64,000 nucleotides of DNA, taken from positions 62,001-126,000 of the forward strand of contig JAPPOH010000002.1 in assembly GCA_028818155.1 (NCBI GenBank), in the 5' to 3' direction. The DNA comes from Candidatus Woesearchaeota archaeon (GTDB taxonomy: Archaea > Nanobdellota > Nanobdellia > Woesearchaeales > UBA525). The notes below the pieces were generated by a model. That model was not told the DNA's origin, did not search any database, and saw only the letters and a program-made list of their open reading frames with translations. Each line of letters begins with the position of its first letter. Position 1 is the stretch's first letter. Both the position numbers and the translations under genes were made by a program. Positions 43,267 to 51,749 of the stretch are shown here, in pieces.

Positions 43267-43515
43267 AATCTTTAAGCAATTCTTATATTTTTCTTCAAAA
43301 ATTTCTACTTAAAATTCTACCATTTTCTTACATTTTTTATTCTAAATTTTATCAGTATTTTTTACATTTTTCCTACAATATTTATTCTAATTCTTCCAAG
43401 AAATATTTAATAATTACGAACAGTATTTATTCTAAAACTTTCAATCAATGCTAAAAAAATAGAAAGTCCAAAAACAAATGTCATCATTTATAAACAAAAA
43501 CGAGATTCCGGCACG
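43267..43515. repeat. AT-rich spacer with TTATTCTAA repeats
   Basis: 249 bases without a gene. TTATTCTAA occurs at 43338-43346, 43382-43390 and 43427-43435, spaced 44 and 45 bases apart, and a related ATTCTAA lies at 43260-43266. TTTAAGCAA occurs both before the winged-helix gene (about 42961-42969) and after it (about 43271-43279). The final bases hold the TATA CATTTATAAAC (43485-43495) of the methyltransferase gene. Confidence 0.5.
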
Positions 43516-44136
43516 ATGCAAAGTAAGAAAGAACTTGCTGTCTTCCTCAGCAAGCTCAAACCATTCGAGGAGCCAAACCCGAAACTAGAGCAGTACCCGA
43601 CAGATGCAGAAGTCGCAGCAAGCGTCCTCTGGGACGCATACATGGCAGGAAACATTGAAGGAAAACATGTCGCTGACTTCGGCTGCGGCACAGGCATCCT
43701 CGGCATCGGTGCACTTGCACTCGGCGCCAGACATGTCGCCTTTCTCGAACTCGACTCTCGCGTCTTCCCCGTTCTCATGGAGAACCTCGCATTCCTCGAA
43801 CACAAAACAGACACCACCTACAGCAATTACGACATCGTGGAAGGGAATGTCGCGTCATACACGGAAGAAGCAGACACCATCCTACAGAACCCGCCATTCG
43901 GAACGCGAAACGAACATGCAGACACACAATTCTTAGAGCAAGCACTCAGGTTAGCGCCGCTCGTGTACAGCTTCCATAAAACAACTACAAAAGAACACAT
44001 CTCCCGCATTGCGAAACAACACAACGCAAAAATCACGAACCAAGCAGACTTCGACTTTCCGTTAAAACAGACAATGGCACATCATAAAAAGACCATCGAG
44101 CGTGTCGCGATTAGCTGTTTCACCATAGAGCGTTAG
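43516..44136 (+). CDS. METTL5-like RNA methyltransferase
   Basis: 206 residues. The family opening K-P-F-E-E-P-N-P-K-L-E-Q-Y-P-T is followed by the SAM site VADFGCGTGILGIGALALGA and the catalytic NPPFGT near residue 125, as in METTL5, which methylates the N6 of an rRNA adenine. The archaeal substrate is probably small-subunit rRNA, by analogy. Its stop shares four bases with the convergent DoxX gene. Confidence 0.9.
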   Translation: MQSKKELAVFLSKLKPFEEPNPKLEQYPTDAEVAASVLWDAYMAGNIEGKHVADFGCGTGILGIGALALGARHVAFLELDSRVFPVLMENLAFLEHKTDTTYSNYDIVEGNVASYTEEADTILQNPPFGTRNEHADTQFLEQALRLAPLVYSFHKTTTKEHISRIAKQHNAKITNQADFDFPLKQTMAHHKKTIERVAISCFTIER

Positions 44137-44579
44137 AGGCGACTCTTCTTTCTCCTGACTGTTGAGCCAACGACCATTGCCGCACTAATGATTAATAGGT
44201 TCTTCACGATATACTGCCCTTCCATCGTCAACAACCACGGGTTACCGCTCTGAAACACCACACCAGGCAAAATGAATAACGGCAAGAATGTCCCCATCAT
44301 TTGCGGCGCTAATAACGCGATAGCAACACGAATCAACGGGCGGTACAGAAAGCACAATCCAATGGCCACTTCCCACACACCGAGCAATGGTACAAACCAT
44401 GCAGGGTCAACAACATAGACTGTCTTCTTCACGAGTTCAGTTGCTGGACTAAAGCCGATCACCTTCAAGAAGCCAAACCAGATGAAAATGATCGCAACAG
44501 AATAGCGCAAGAGTTTTAGCGCGTGTTCTCGCATGAATCGCGCAATGCGGACGTCATACCACTCGAGCCATCGTTTCAT
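44133..44579 (-). CDS. DoxX-like membrane protein
   Basis: 148 residues, four helices. I-F-I-W-F-G-F-L-K-V-I-G near residue 33 and P-L-L-G-V-W-E-V-A-I-G-L near residue 65 are the DoxX/DUF417 signature. Such proteins often accompany thiol or quinone redox enzymes; here VKOR and a disulfide reductase are next to it. Confidence 0.8.
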   Translation of the reverse strand: MKRWLEWYDVRIARFMREHALKLLRYSVAIIFIWFGFLKVIGFSPATELVKKTVYVVDPAWFVPLLGVWEVAIGLCFLYRPLIRVAIALLAPQMMGTFLPLFILPGVVFQSGNPWLLTMEGQYIVKNLLIISAAMVVGSTVRRKKSRL

Positions 44580-44654
44580 ATATCGCTCTAGATGCCGAGT
44601 GTTTTTAAGGTTTCCTCCATATCTTTTTTAAAGCAGAAGAATAACGAGTGACTC

Positions 44655-45020
44655 ATGCTTATCGTTCTCGCAACCCTCGGCATCCTCATCAGCATTTACG
44701 CACTCTATGTAGAGAAACACGCGAACGCGAAAGACTACCGCGCATTCTGCGATGTCCATGACAACATCTCCTGTACAAGATCACTTACGAGCAAAGAGAG
44801 CAGGACATTCGGGTGGCACAACGCAACATACGGTCTCATCTTTTACGCACTTATTATCGTACTCACATATACATACGCACAGTTCATCTTTCCGCTCGCA
44901 CTCATCAGCGTTCTCTATTCGGCATATCTCGCATACGTGCAATACGTCAAGCAAAAGAATTTCTGTCTTGTCTGCACTCTTAGCTATCTGATTAACCTGG
45001 GCATACTTGCGCTCAGCTAA
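44655..45020 (+). CDS. Vitamin K epoxide reductase family protein
   Basis: 121 residues, four helices. Cys32 (F-C-D-V-H-D), Cys40 (I-S-C-T-R-S) and the quinone-site pair Cys104-x-x-Cys107 (FCLVC) form the full VKOR relay. It would oxidise exported thiols and pass electrons to a quinone; the thioredoxin-like partner is not fused. ATG 44655 follows a short AGTGACTC leader. Confidence 0.9.
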   Translation: MLIVLATLGILISIYALYVEKHANAKDYRAFCDVHDNISCTRSLTSKESRTFGWHNATYGLIFYALIIVLTYTYAQFIFPLALISVLYSAYLAYVQYVKQKNFCLVCTLSYLINLGILALS

Positions 45021-46438
45021 AACCAGCGCACCAAGAATTTTGTTATCGCTTTTGTTTTCTTAGTGAGAAACTGCTTGTAATATGATCCTGCAAGTGTCCA
45101 TGACGCCCCAGACAGTGTCGGGTATGGGTGGATCGTTGCAGCAATATCCTTGATACTCAGCCCATGCTTCATCGCGAGCACATACTCCTGCAGGAGTTCG
45201 CCTGCTTGCGGTCCAAGAATCGTTGCGCCGAGTATCTTTCCTTTTGGCGTCACAACAACACGTATGTGGCCATCTCTCGTGTCGTCAGTAATCGCGCGGT
45301 CGGCATCCTTGAACGCGAATGAGAGTTCTTGATGTGCGATGTCTTGCTCTGTTGCTTCTGTTGCAGTCATACCAACGCGCGCCAGCTCCGGATCAGTGTA
45401 CGTGACCCATGGAATGACGGCAGTTTCTGCCTTTGCTTTGAGTGGCGAGATCATGTTGCGTACTGCGGTGCTCGCGTGCGATGCCGCCATGTGCGTAAAT
45501 AAATGGCCGCCAATCACGTCACCGACAGCGAAAATATGCTTTTGTGAAGTTTGCAAGTAGGCATTAACAGTGACACCTTTTTCTGTGTACGTAACACCTG
45601 CTTCTTCGAGCGCGAGCCCTGCAACATTTGGTTTCCTACCCGTTGCAATAAGAATCTCATCGCAGACAATGGTTGTTTTTCTTCCCTGTTTGTTCTTGAG
45701 TGTGATCTGTTTTTTCGCTCCTTTTTTACAGATGTGGACAGGTGTCTTTCCATAGAGTATGTTGATGCCTTCCGCCTCTAATACGCTCGTTAGTTCTTGG
45801 ACAACCGAGGGCTCTTCTTTCGACATGAGTGTGCTTCGTGCGAGTATGGTGACGTTGCTGCCGAAGCGTGCGAATGCCTGCGCCAATTCCACACCAATGG
45901 GGCCAGCGCCAATAATAACAAATTCTTTCGGAAGTTTTTTCAAGTTAAAGACGTTGAGATTCGTGAGGTATCCCGTTTCCTCGCACCCTGGGATTTCTGG
46001 TACAAACGGGCTACTCCCCGTAGCGATAATGCAATACTTGAAGCTGTACTCCTTCTTGCCAAGTCGTAGCGCATGTGGAGAGAGAAACTGTGGATCGCCA
46101 AACTGCACATCCGCTCCCAGTTTCCGAAACCGTTCTGGTGAGTCGTGTGGCTGTATCGTTGCCTGCACATCGCGCATGCGTTGCATGATGTTTCTGAAGT
46201 TTGGAGAAAATGTTGTGACGTTAGGCAATCCAAGCTCTGCCGTTGTGCGCACTTGGTGAATACGCTTTCCCGTTGCGATAAGCGCTTTACTGGGGACGCA
46301 GCCGTACCAGAGACAATCGCCACCGAGACGCTCTTTCTCAACGAGCAGGACCTTCAGGCCAAGTTGCGCAGTGCTGCTTGCAGCAACGAGGCCGCCGGAG
46401 CCCCCGCCAATGATTGCAAGATCGTAATCGTATCCCAC
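45017..46438 (-). CDS. Flavin-dependent disulfide reductase (mercuric reductase/lipoamide DH-like)
   Basis: 473 residues from GTG 46438. FAD site AIIGGGSGGLVAA near residue 10; active disulfide C42-L-W-Y-G-C47; second dinucleotide site IIGAGPIGVELAQAFARFG; FAD site A-V-G-D-V-I-G-G. In the C-terminal interface H-P-Y-P-T-L-S-G replaces the usual H-P-T-L-S-E, so the Glu that normally pairs with the active His is missing. I chose GTG because a minus-strand TATA (46459-46468) puts transcription start there; the ATG at 46489 lies upstream of it. Confidence 0.88.
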   Translation of the reverse strand: MGYDYDLAIIGGGSGGLVAASSTAQLGLKVLLVEKERLGGDCLWYGCVPSKALIATGKRIHQVRTTAELGLPNVTTFSPNFRNIMQRMRDVQATIQPHDSPERFRKLGADVQFGDPQFLSPHALRLGKKEYSFKYCIIATGSSPFVPEIPGCEETGYLTNLNVFNLKKLPKEFVIIGAGPIGVELAQAFARFGSNVTILARSTLMSKEEPSVVQELTSVLEAEGINILYGKTPVHICKKGAKKQITLKNKQGRKTTIVCDEILIATGRKPNVAGLALEEAGVTYTEKGVTVNAYLQTSQKHIFAVGDVIGGHLFTHMAASHASTAVRNMISPLKAKAETAVIPWVTYTDPELARVGMTATEATEQDIAHQELSFAFKDADRAITDDTRDGHIRVVVTPKGKILGATILGPQAGELLQEYVLAMKHGLSIKDIAATIHPYPTLSGASWTLAGSYYKQFLTKKTKAITKFLVRWF

Positions 46439-46458
46439 AATGGAACACCACGAGAGCC

Positions 46459-46468
46459 GCTTAAAAAC
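46459..46468 (-). promoter_or_regulatory. TATA box for the disulfide reductase
   Basis: On the minus strand TTTTTAAGCG is centred about 26 bases before GTG 46438, so the message should be leaderless from that codon. Confidence 0.5.
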
Positions 46469-46490
46469 ATTTTGCCATATCGTCCACATA

Positions 46491-46499
46491 CTTTAAAAA
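46491..46499 (+). promoter_or_regulatory. TATA box for the duplicated Cys-cluster gene
   Basis: CTTTAAAAA is centred about 27 bases before ATG 46522, giving a leaderless start. Together with the TATA at 46459 this makes a compact divergent promoter. Confidence 0.55.
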
Positions 46500-46521
46500 G
46501 GGAAGAGGCCCACATCGCCAC

Positions 46522-47235
46522 ATGGACTCATATCCTGATTGGGTGGAAGATACAGACGTCCGTGTTTTATGCAAAGATTGCACTGCTGAATGCTGCAAAC
46601 ACGTGGCAATCCCTCTTGAGACGCCAGAAGATGCGGATGATTGGCAAGCGATCGCTGATTATCTCAACTACGAGGGCATGAGCGTCTACAAGGACCATGA
46701 TGGGGATTGGCTTGTTGAGTGTAAGACGAGGTGCAATCAACTTGATGATAACCGATGTATGGCGTTCAAAGAGAATATGCAGCCGATGACGTGCAGGGAG
46801 TATGATATGCACACATGCGTGATGAACTCGCCGGGCGATTACTTCACCATCATGTTCACACGGCCCGAGGAAGTGGTTGCCCATGCAAAAAAGAAGGGGT
46901 TTGTTGTCAACCCAGTACTGCCGAATGATTGTGAGCATGAATGCTGCAACCATGTGCTCATCGAGCTCGATGATCCCGAAGAGTGGCGAGATTTTGATGA
47001 TATTAGATGGTACATCGCGCACAAGAACACTGATGTGTTCAAAGATGAAGACGGATGGTACGTTCGCTTTTCAACCCCGCGAAAAGATCGGTGTACGCGG
47101 TGCGATACGGAACGGTGCAAGTACGATAGTGACGAGTATGATGTTCATTTTCGAACGTGGGATGATGTGGAAGCGTACTATAAAGAATATGACATCATGC
47201 CGGAGCTGCCAGGGCTCACATTAACAAGTTATTAG
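46522..47235 (+). CDS. Duplicated YkgJ-type cysteine-cluster protein
   Basis: 237 residues. A CxxCxxxCC cluster (CKDCTAECC, residues 17-25) begins a unit that ends with C-R-E-Y-D near residue 92; a second unit starts with CEHECC near residue 139 and ends with YDVHF near residue 210. Each has an E-W/D-W, a W-Y/Y-L helix and a V-F/Y-K-D-x-D-G strand, so the gene arose by tandem duplication. Family members bind zinc or an iron-sulfur cluster; role unknown. Confidence 0.75.
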   Translation: MDSYPDWVEDTDVRVLCKDCTAECCKHVAIPLETPEDADDWQAIADYLNYEGMSVYKDHDGDWLVECKTRCNQLDDNRCMAFKENMQPMTCREYDMHTCVMNSPGDYFTIMFTRPEEVVAHAKKKGFVVNPVLPNDCEHECCNHVLIELDDPEEWRDFDDIRWYIAHKNTDVFKDEDGWYVRFSTPRKDRCTRCDTERCKYDSDEYDVHFRTWDDVEAYYKEYDIMPELPGLTLTSY

Positions 47236-47540
47236 ATCGATTCAAGCCACCCAACATGATCTCGAATCGTTTTGACACAGTGTTCCTTGTTCTGCACATT
47301 CTCAGGAAGCTGCAAGTCATGTGCTAACAACGGATTCTGCAAGACTTCGTGCACCCACACTGCAAGGTCATGCTGCTCTTCATTTACATGATACTCGAAT
47401 TCTTCGTCTGAGAGGTGCGTGAGACAGTTCGCCATGTCGTGAATTGTTCGAATGTGGTCGCCCCGACAGACGTGAAATGCTTTTGCATCGCTGACTTCTC
47501 TGAGCGTTGTCTGTTGTAAGCCTCGATGATCGATATTCAC
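47232..47540 (-). CDS. DUF5752 family protein
   Basis: 102 residues. The pattern F-H-V-C-R-G-D-H-I-R-T-I-H-D-M-A, then E-F-E-Y-H-V-N and D-L-A-V-W-V-H-E-V-L with L-A-H-D-L is that of a small archaeal family of unknown function. It shares a four-base stop overlap with the Cys-cluster gene. Confidence 0.7.
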   Translation of the reverse strand: MNIDHRGLQQTTLREVSDAKAFHVCRGDHIRTIHDMANCLTHLSDEEFEYHVNEEQHDLAVWVHEVLQNPLLAHDLQLPENVQNKEHCVKTIRDHVGWLESI

Positions 47541-47595
47541 GAACTACTCGTAACGAGTTGTTTTAAAAATATTTTCGAGCATCCAATCACCAGTG

Positions 47596-48747
47596 TCACC
47601 ATGTGAAGAGGTTTTTGGTGTATTCTTTCGCGATGCGCAATTTTGAGCGAACGCCTGAGAATTTCGACAAGTAGACGGTCCGCCACAGTATCCACGCGAA
47701 CATCCCTTTGATACACAGACCTTTCACGACGCCTGCTGCGTATCCGTGGCCGAGGCTTACTAGGAACCCTTTGTCGTTGAACACGAATGGTTTCCCAGGT
47801 TTTCCCTTGTGTACACGAAGAATATTCTTTGCTGCGTGCGCGCCTTGTTGCACGGCGACTTGCGCGAGTTTCGGCACGGGTGTCGGGAGAAGTGCTGCAT
47901 CACCGATCGCGAATGCATATGGCACATCATGAAGTTGCAGTGTTTCGTCAACGCGGAAATGTCCTTCTTTTTTCTCGACTGTGCTGGCAACGTCATGCGG
48001 TTGTACACCTGCAGTCCAGATAATACATGCTGCTGTGAATGTTTTTTGTGTGTCGTGTACTTTTGCACGGACGCCAGCGTTTGTTATGTTCTCAACGAAT
48101 GCGCTCGTGTGGACGATAACGCCCTTTTTCTTGAGTTTCGCAAGCGCTATGTTTTGGACGCGCGTATCGGTGTCATACAGAATAGTAGGGTAGCCTTCAA
48201 GGAGTGTGATCTTCGGAGTGAGTGTGCTCTGCTGGTTCGTGATTTGCTGCTTGTAGAAATCGACGAGTTCCGCTGCAAGTTCAACACCTGTGGGGCCCGC
48301 GCCGACAAGCACGCAGGTGAGTAATGTGGGGTCGTTCTTTGCTATCGCATCTCGGACGTTGTTCTCGATTGTTTGCTTGATTTCGAGTGCGTCAGGAATC
48401 GTCTTTAGTTTGTGCACCGGTTGTTTCGGGAGATGTGCCTTCGCACCAGGCGAGATGATAATGTAGTCAAACGAGTAGTTGTTCTTCCCTACAGTAAGTC
48501 GTTTCTTGTACACGTCAATATGTGTCACGCGTTCCTTCACATGTGTGATTTGTTGTCGGAAAATATCTGTGTACACATGTGTGACTGCGTTCGGGTGGAG
48601 TGCACCAACGGCAACCTCGTGCAGGAGTGGCGTGAAAACGAATCGTTCGTTTGGCTCGAAGAGCGTGATTGTTGCTGCTGACCAACGCTGCAAGAGCTTG
48701 ATTGCATACACACCACCAAATCCACCACCAACGACAGCGACACGCAT
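47596..48747 (-). CDS. Type II NADH dehydrogenase-like flavoprotein
   Basis: 383 residues. FAD site V-V-G-G-G-F-G-G-V-Y at residues 5-14; T-P-L-L-H-E-V-A-V-G near residue 41; NAD site V-G-A-G-P-T-G-V-E-L-A near residue 147; quinone-side A-I-G-D-A-A-L near residue 276; basic amphipathic C-terminus for membrane docking. Likely passes electrons from NADH to a quinone, the pool VKOR would also feed. Confidence 0.88.
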   Translation of the reverse strand: MRVAVVGGGFGGVYAIKLLQRWSAATITLFEPNERFVFTPLLHEVAVGALHPNAVTHVYTDIFRQQITHVKERVTHIDVYKKRLTVGKNNYSFDYIIISPGAKAHLPKQPVHKLKTIPDALEIKQTIENNVRDAIAKNDPTLLTCVLVGAGPTGVELAAELVDFYKQQITNQQSTLTPKITLLEGYPTILYDTDTRVQNIALAKLKKKGVIVHTSAFVENITNAGVRAKVHDTQKTFTAACIIWTAGVQPHDVASTVEKKEGHFRVDETLQLHDVPYAFAIGDAALLPTPVPKLAQVAVQQGAHAAKNILRVHKGKPGKPFVFNDKGFLVSLGHGYAAGVVKGLCIKGMFAWILWRTVYLSKFSGVRSKLRIAKEYTKNLFTW

Positions 48748-48785
48748 AGGGATACTCTCACAATAGGTCTATAAAAGCGTTTTCC

Positions 48786-49496
48786 TCAGACTCTGATAAA
48801 CTCATGAACGACATCTTTGAGTACTTCATCATCATGATCCCCAATATAGATCGAGTGCTTATCCAGGAAAAGCTTCTTCTGCTTCTCGAGTAATTGTCCG
48901 AAGCCAATGTAGTCGACGTGCTTCAAGTCTCCCCGTTCCTTGACGAACGCAACGTTTGGGTCATCCACAGAACGGTTCGCGATGATACCATCAATCGTAA
49001 TATTGTGCTCTCTGAGTAGGTCGCGGTTCTGCATAATCCAGTCATGAATGACATCCACACAGTTTCGTGAGATAATCGTGAGGCCTATCGTTTTCGCACC
49101 GTATTCCATGCGAACCTCTTTCACTGCTTCGAGCCAGCGCGTGTTGAGAGGGATGCTTGCTAAGATGTTGTGTCGTACGTCCTTGGGGATGCGTCGCAGG
49201 CACTTGTAGTATTCTTCAAAGTACTTTCTCCTGAGTGCCGGCGTCACCAATTTCATCACATGCCATGCTCGTCGATAAAACGGCTCGTTGTGGGGGTCCC
49301 TGAAAAAATATCGTTGCACCAACTTGCCCCCTGCACTCACAGGGATCATCGTTTCATCGAAATCAGAGAAAATGTGGAGTGTTGTTCCCTTTGGCAGTTT
49401 CTTGAGCTTTCGCTTCGTGGTGCTGCGTTTGCGTGTTGTTTTCTTCGTTGACGTGCGTGCTTTCTTTGTTGTTTGTTTCTTAGAACGGGAAGGCAT
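48786..49496 (-). CDS. HAD-superfamily hydrolase with basic N-terminal tail
   Basis: 236 residues. The first 35 are a Lys/Arg/Thr tail; then the HAD nucleophile motif FSDFDETM (Asp45 region), I-I-S-R-N for motif II, and Y-I-G-D-H-D-D-E for motif IV. Substrate unknown. Its start overlaps the end of the dolichol-kinase-like gene by 17 bases. Confidence 0.8.
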   Translation of the reverse strand: MPSRSKKQTTKKARTSTKKTTRKRSTTKRKLKKLPKGTTLHIFSDFDETMIPVSAGGKLVQRYFFRDPHNEPFYRRAWHVMKLVTPALRRKYFEEYYKCLRRIPKDVRHNILASIPLNTRWLEAVKEVRMEYGAKTIGLTIISRNCVDVIHDWIMQNRDLLREHNITIDGIIANRSVDDPNVAFVKERGDLKHVDYIGFGQLLEKQKKLFLDKHSIYIGDHDDEVLKDVVHEFIRV

Positions 49497-50067
49497 AGTT
49501 GATCACCCAGAGTACAACTCCCGCAACGAGCGGGATTGTAAGATTATCATCGATATGATGGTTCGCGATGCGGAGTTCTCCTGCTTCGACAGTCATTGCT
49601 GCGACACTTGCGAGGAGTGCGGGAATGAACGGAACGTACATCAGTGCGCCGAGTGTGCCAGCAAGTGCGCCGCCTGCACCGCCTAAGAGGTATCTGTTCC
49701 TACTTGTTGTTGCTCTGCCGCCAAGGCCACCACCGATCAAGTGCGCGAGCGGGTCTCCGAAGCTGAGGATCATGATCGCTGCGAACGCGAGTGGCTGCTC
49801 AAGGCATGCGAGCACAATCCAGCATCCTAGAGCGAAGGAGAGGACATCCATCCCCGGTATGTTCTTGTCAGCGCGGTTGATCGTCAGGATTTTCGTGAGG
49901 AGTTCTCGTTCGTACTTGCAGTTGACGAGTATAATGGCTGCGAACACAACGATCAAGAGGCCAAGAATGCCGAGTGTGAGCACGCCTGCTTTGACAAGGA
50001 GTATGACCAGCACCCCACCAAGCGCATGCAAGAGCTTCCGCACGAGCTCAAGCTGTACATTCATCAT
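49480..50067 (-). CDS. Dolichol kinase/SEC59-VTE5-like membrane kinase
   Basis: 195 residues, about six helices. The family marks are E-L-V-R-K-L-L-H near residue 7, S-F-G-D-P-L-A-H-L-I-G near residue 102, G-G-A-G-G-A-L-A-G-T, and the late D-D-N-L-T-I-P-L near residue 173. These enzymes use CTP to phosphorylate polyprenols or diacylglycerol, so a role in lipid-carrier recycling is likely. Confidence 0.85.
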   Translation of the reverse strand: MMNVQLELVRKLLHALGGVLVILLVKAGVLTLGILGLLIVVFAAIILVNCKYERELLTKILTINRADKNIPGMDVLSFALGCWIVLACLEQPLAFAAIMILSFGDPLAHLIGGGLGGRATTSRNRYLLGGAGGALAGTLGALMYVPFIPALLASVAAMTVEAGELRIANHHIDDNLTIPLVAGVVLWVINYAFPF

Positions 50068-50113
50068 ACACGAACTCTGTTAGAGATCCTTTATAAATGC
50101 TTTCCCACGGAAG

Positions 50114-50122
50114 CTTTATAAA
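50114..50122 (+). promoter_or_regulatory. TATA box for rpoL
   Basis: CTTTATAAA is centred 26-27 bases before ATG 50145, so rpoL is probably leaderless. This excludes the in-frame ATG at 50097 as the start. Confidence 0.6.
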
Positions 50123-50144
50123 CACCTTCCTGTTCCAGTGTCGC

Positions 50145-50408
50145 ATGGAACTCACTGTTCTCGAGGAGAAGAAAGGGCGAATCGTCTTTGAGCTACACGA
50201 CACAGATCACACGTTCTGTAACGCGCTCAAGCAAGTGCTATGGGAAGATAGCGACGTGCGTGTCTCTGCGTATAACATCAGCCACCCGCTCGTCGGTGTA
50301 CCGAAGTTCATTCTTGAATCGAAAGATGTTCGTGCTGCACTGAAGAAAGCTGCGAAAACGCTCCAGAAGAAAAACAAAGAGTTCTTGACCGCGTTCAAGA
50401 AGTTGTGA
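50145..50408 (+). CDS. rpoL: DNA-directed RNA polymerase subunit L (Rpo11)
   Basis: Assembly subunit, homologue of Rpb11, pairing with Rpo3. The 87 residues include H-D-T-D-H-T-F-C-N-A-L near residue 18 and Y-N-I-S-H-P-L-V-G-V-P near residue 42, both invariant in the family, then a helical tail. Confidence 0.93.
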   Translation: MELTVLEEKKGRIVFELHDTDHTFCNALKQVLWEDSDVRVSAYNISHPLVGVPKFILESKDVRAALKKAAKTLQKKNKEFLTAFKKL

Positions 50409-50442
50409 AAACGTTCTAATAGGTGTACTGTATTCTGCATGC

Positions 50443-50985
50443 ATGATCACCACGAAGGAGATGCAGGCCCTTGAAGCGTCGTGCGGCATTCCTACACTGG
50501 AATTAATGCGCAACGCCGGCACGAAACTTGCAGAAGAACTCGTGAAGCGGTGGCCGGGAGGGAAGATACTCTTTGTCTGCTATCACGGCAACAACGGCGG
50601 TGATGGGTTCGTTGCTGCACGACTCCTTGGCGCAGATGTCTGGTTTGTTGGTGACAAGAACAAGTTGACCCCCGCAGCGAAAGCGAATTTTCATGGGTTG
50701 ACACTCGTTACGGATCCCGATCTCTCTTCCTATGATGTGCTTGTGGATGCACTCTTAGGAACCGGTACAACTGGCGAGTTGCGCGAGCCGCTCGCATCGT
50801 TGTGCTCGCAATGGCATGCTGCCGCCGCTGCGAAAGTGGCTGTGGATATACCTACTGGTGTTGATCCAGATACGGGGGTTGCCGGGAAGTTTTTCTCGTG
50901 TGAATGTGTCATTACCTTCTATGATACCAAGCCTGGGCTCGCAACATTTAACAATGTGGTCGTGGTGGATATCGGCATATGCTAA
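50443..50985 (+). CDS. nnrE: NAD(P)H-hydrate epimerase
   Basis: 180 residues. Converts R- to S-NAD(P)HX for repair. It shows T-L-E-L-M-R-N-A-G near residue 18, H-G-N-N-G-G-D-G-F-V-A-A near residue 48, V-D-A-L-L-G-T-G-T near residue 101, and the A-V-D-I-P-T-G-V site. Seven bases overlap the dehydratase gene, which in many organisms is fused to this one. Confidence 0.93.
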   Translation: MITTKEMQALEASCGIPTLELMRNAGTKLAEELVKRWPGGKILFVCYHGNNGGDGFVAARLLGADVWFVGDKNKLTPAAKANFHGLTLVTDPDLSSYDVLVDALLGTGTTGELREPLASLCSQWHAAAAAKVAVDIPTGVDPDTGVAGKFFSCECVITFYDTKPGLATFNNVVVVDIGIC

Positions 50986-51749
50986 CGAAGAACGACCTTG
51001 TGCTTAAGGAACGGAAGCGTGGCAGTCACAAAGGGCAGCATGGTCGTGTGCTCGTTGTTGGTGGCTCTCCAGCGTATGTTGGTGCGGTGACGCTTGCCGG
51101 GCTTGCTGCCCTGCACAATTGCGATCTTGTGACAGTGGCTGCTCCGGAGAAAGTTGCGTGGGCGGTAAATTGTCAGAGTCCTGATCTGATGACAGTAAAA
51201 CTTCCCGGCAAGTACCTGCAGCTGCGCCACTTTCGTGCAATACAGAAGTTAGCGAAAAAAGCAGATGTCATCCTGCTCGGGAATGGCGCAGGCCTTCGCA
51301 AGCACACCCAGGCGTTGCTGCGGAAGCTTGCCCTGCTACCCTGCAAGAAAGTGATTGATGCTGATGGAATCACTGCATTAGATTTTCTTCCAGATAACAC
51401 TATTCTCACACCACATCAACGAGAGCTTGCGACGCTCAAAGAGCACCTCGGTGTGCGCGACCTGCAGTTGCCGACGAACACTGTCGTGATCACAAAGGGT
51501 GCTGTTGACACGATACAGTCAGCGACGAAAACAGAGCGCAACAGAACAGGGAACCCTGGCATGACGAGAGGCGGAACGGGCGACGTGCTCGCAGGGTTAG
51601 CAGCAGGCTACTTCACACATCTTACTGCCTGGGAAGCGGCATGTAATGCCACGTATGTGAACGGCATGGTTGGCGATGTGCTGGCAAAGAAGCGCGGCTA
51701 TACGTATTTAGCAAGTGATCTTGTGCGAGAACTGAAAACGTTACAGTGA
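50979..51749 (+). CDS. nnrD: ADP/ATP-dependent NAD(P)H-hydrate dehydratase
   Basis: 256 residues, ribokinase-like fold. K-G-x-H-G-R-V-L-V-V-G-G-S near residue 18, T-P-H-Q-R-E-L near residue 140, V-I-T-K-G-A near residue 168, and the anion hole/base G-N-P-G-M-T-R-G-G-T-G-D-V-L-A-G near residues 187-203 are complete. It completes NAD(P)HX repair with nnrE. Confidence 0.94.
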   Translation: MLTKNDLVLKERKRGSHKGQHGRVLVVGGSPAYVGAVTLAGLAALHNCDLVTVAAPEKVAWAVNCQSPDLMTVKLPGKYLQLRHFRAIQKLAKKADVILLGNGAGLRKHTQALLRKLALLPCKKVIDADGITALDFLPDNTILTPHQRELATLKEHLGVRDLQLPTNTVVITKGAVDTIQSATKTERNRTGNPGMTRGGTGDVLAGLAAGYFTHLTAWEAACNATYVNGMVGDVLAKKRGYTYLASDLVRELKTLQ

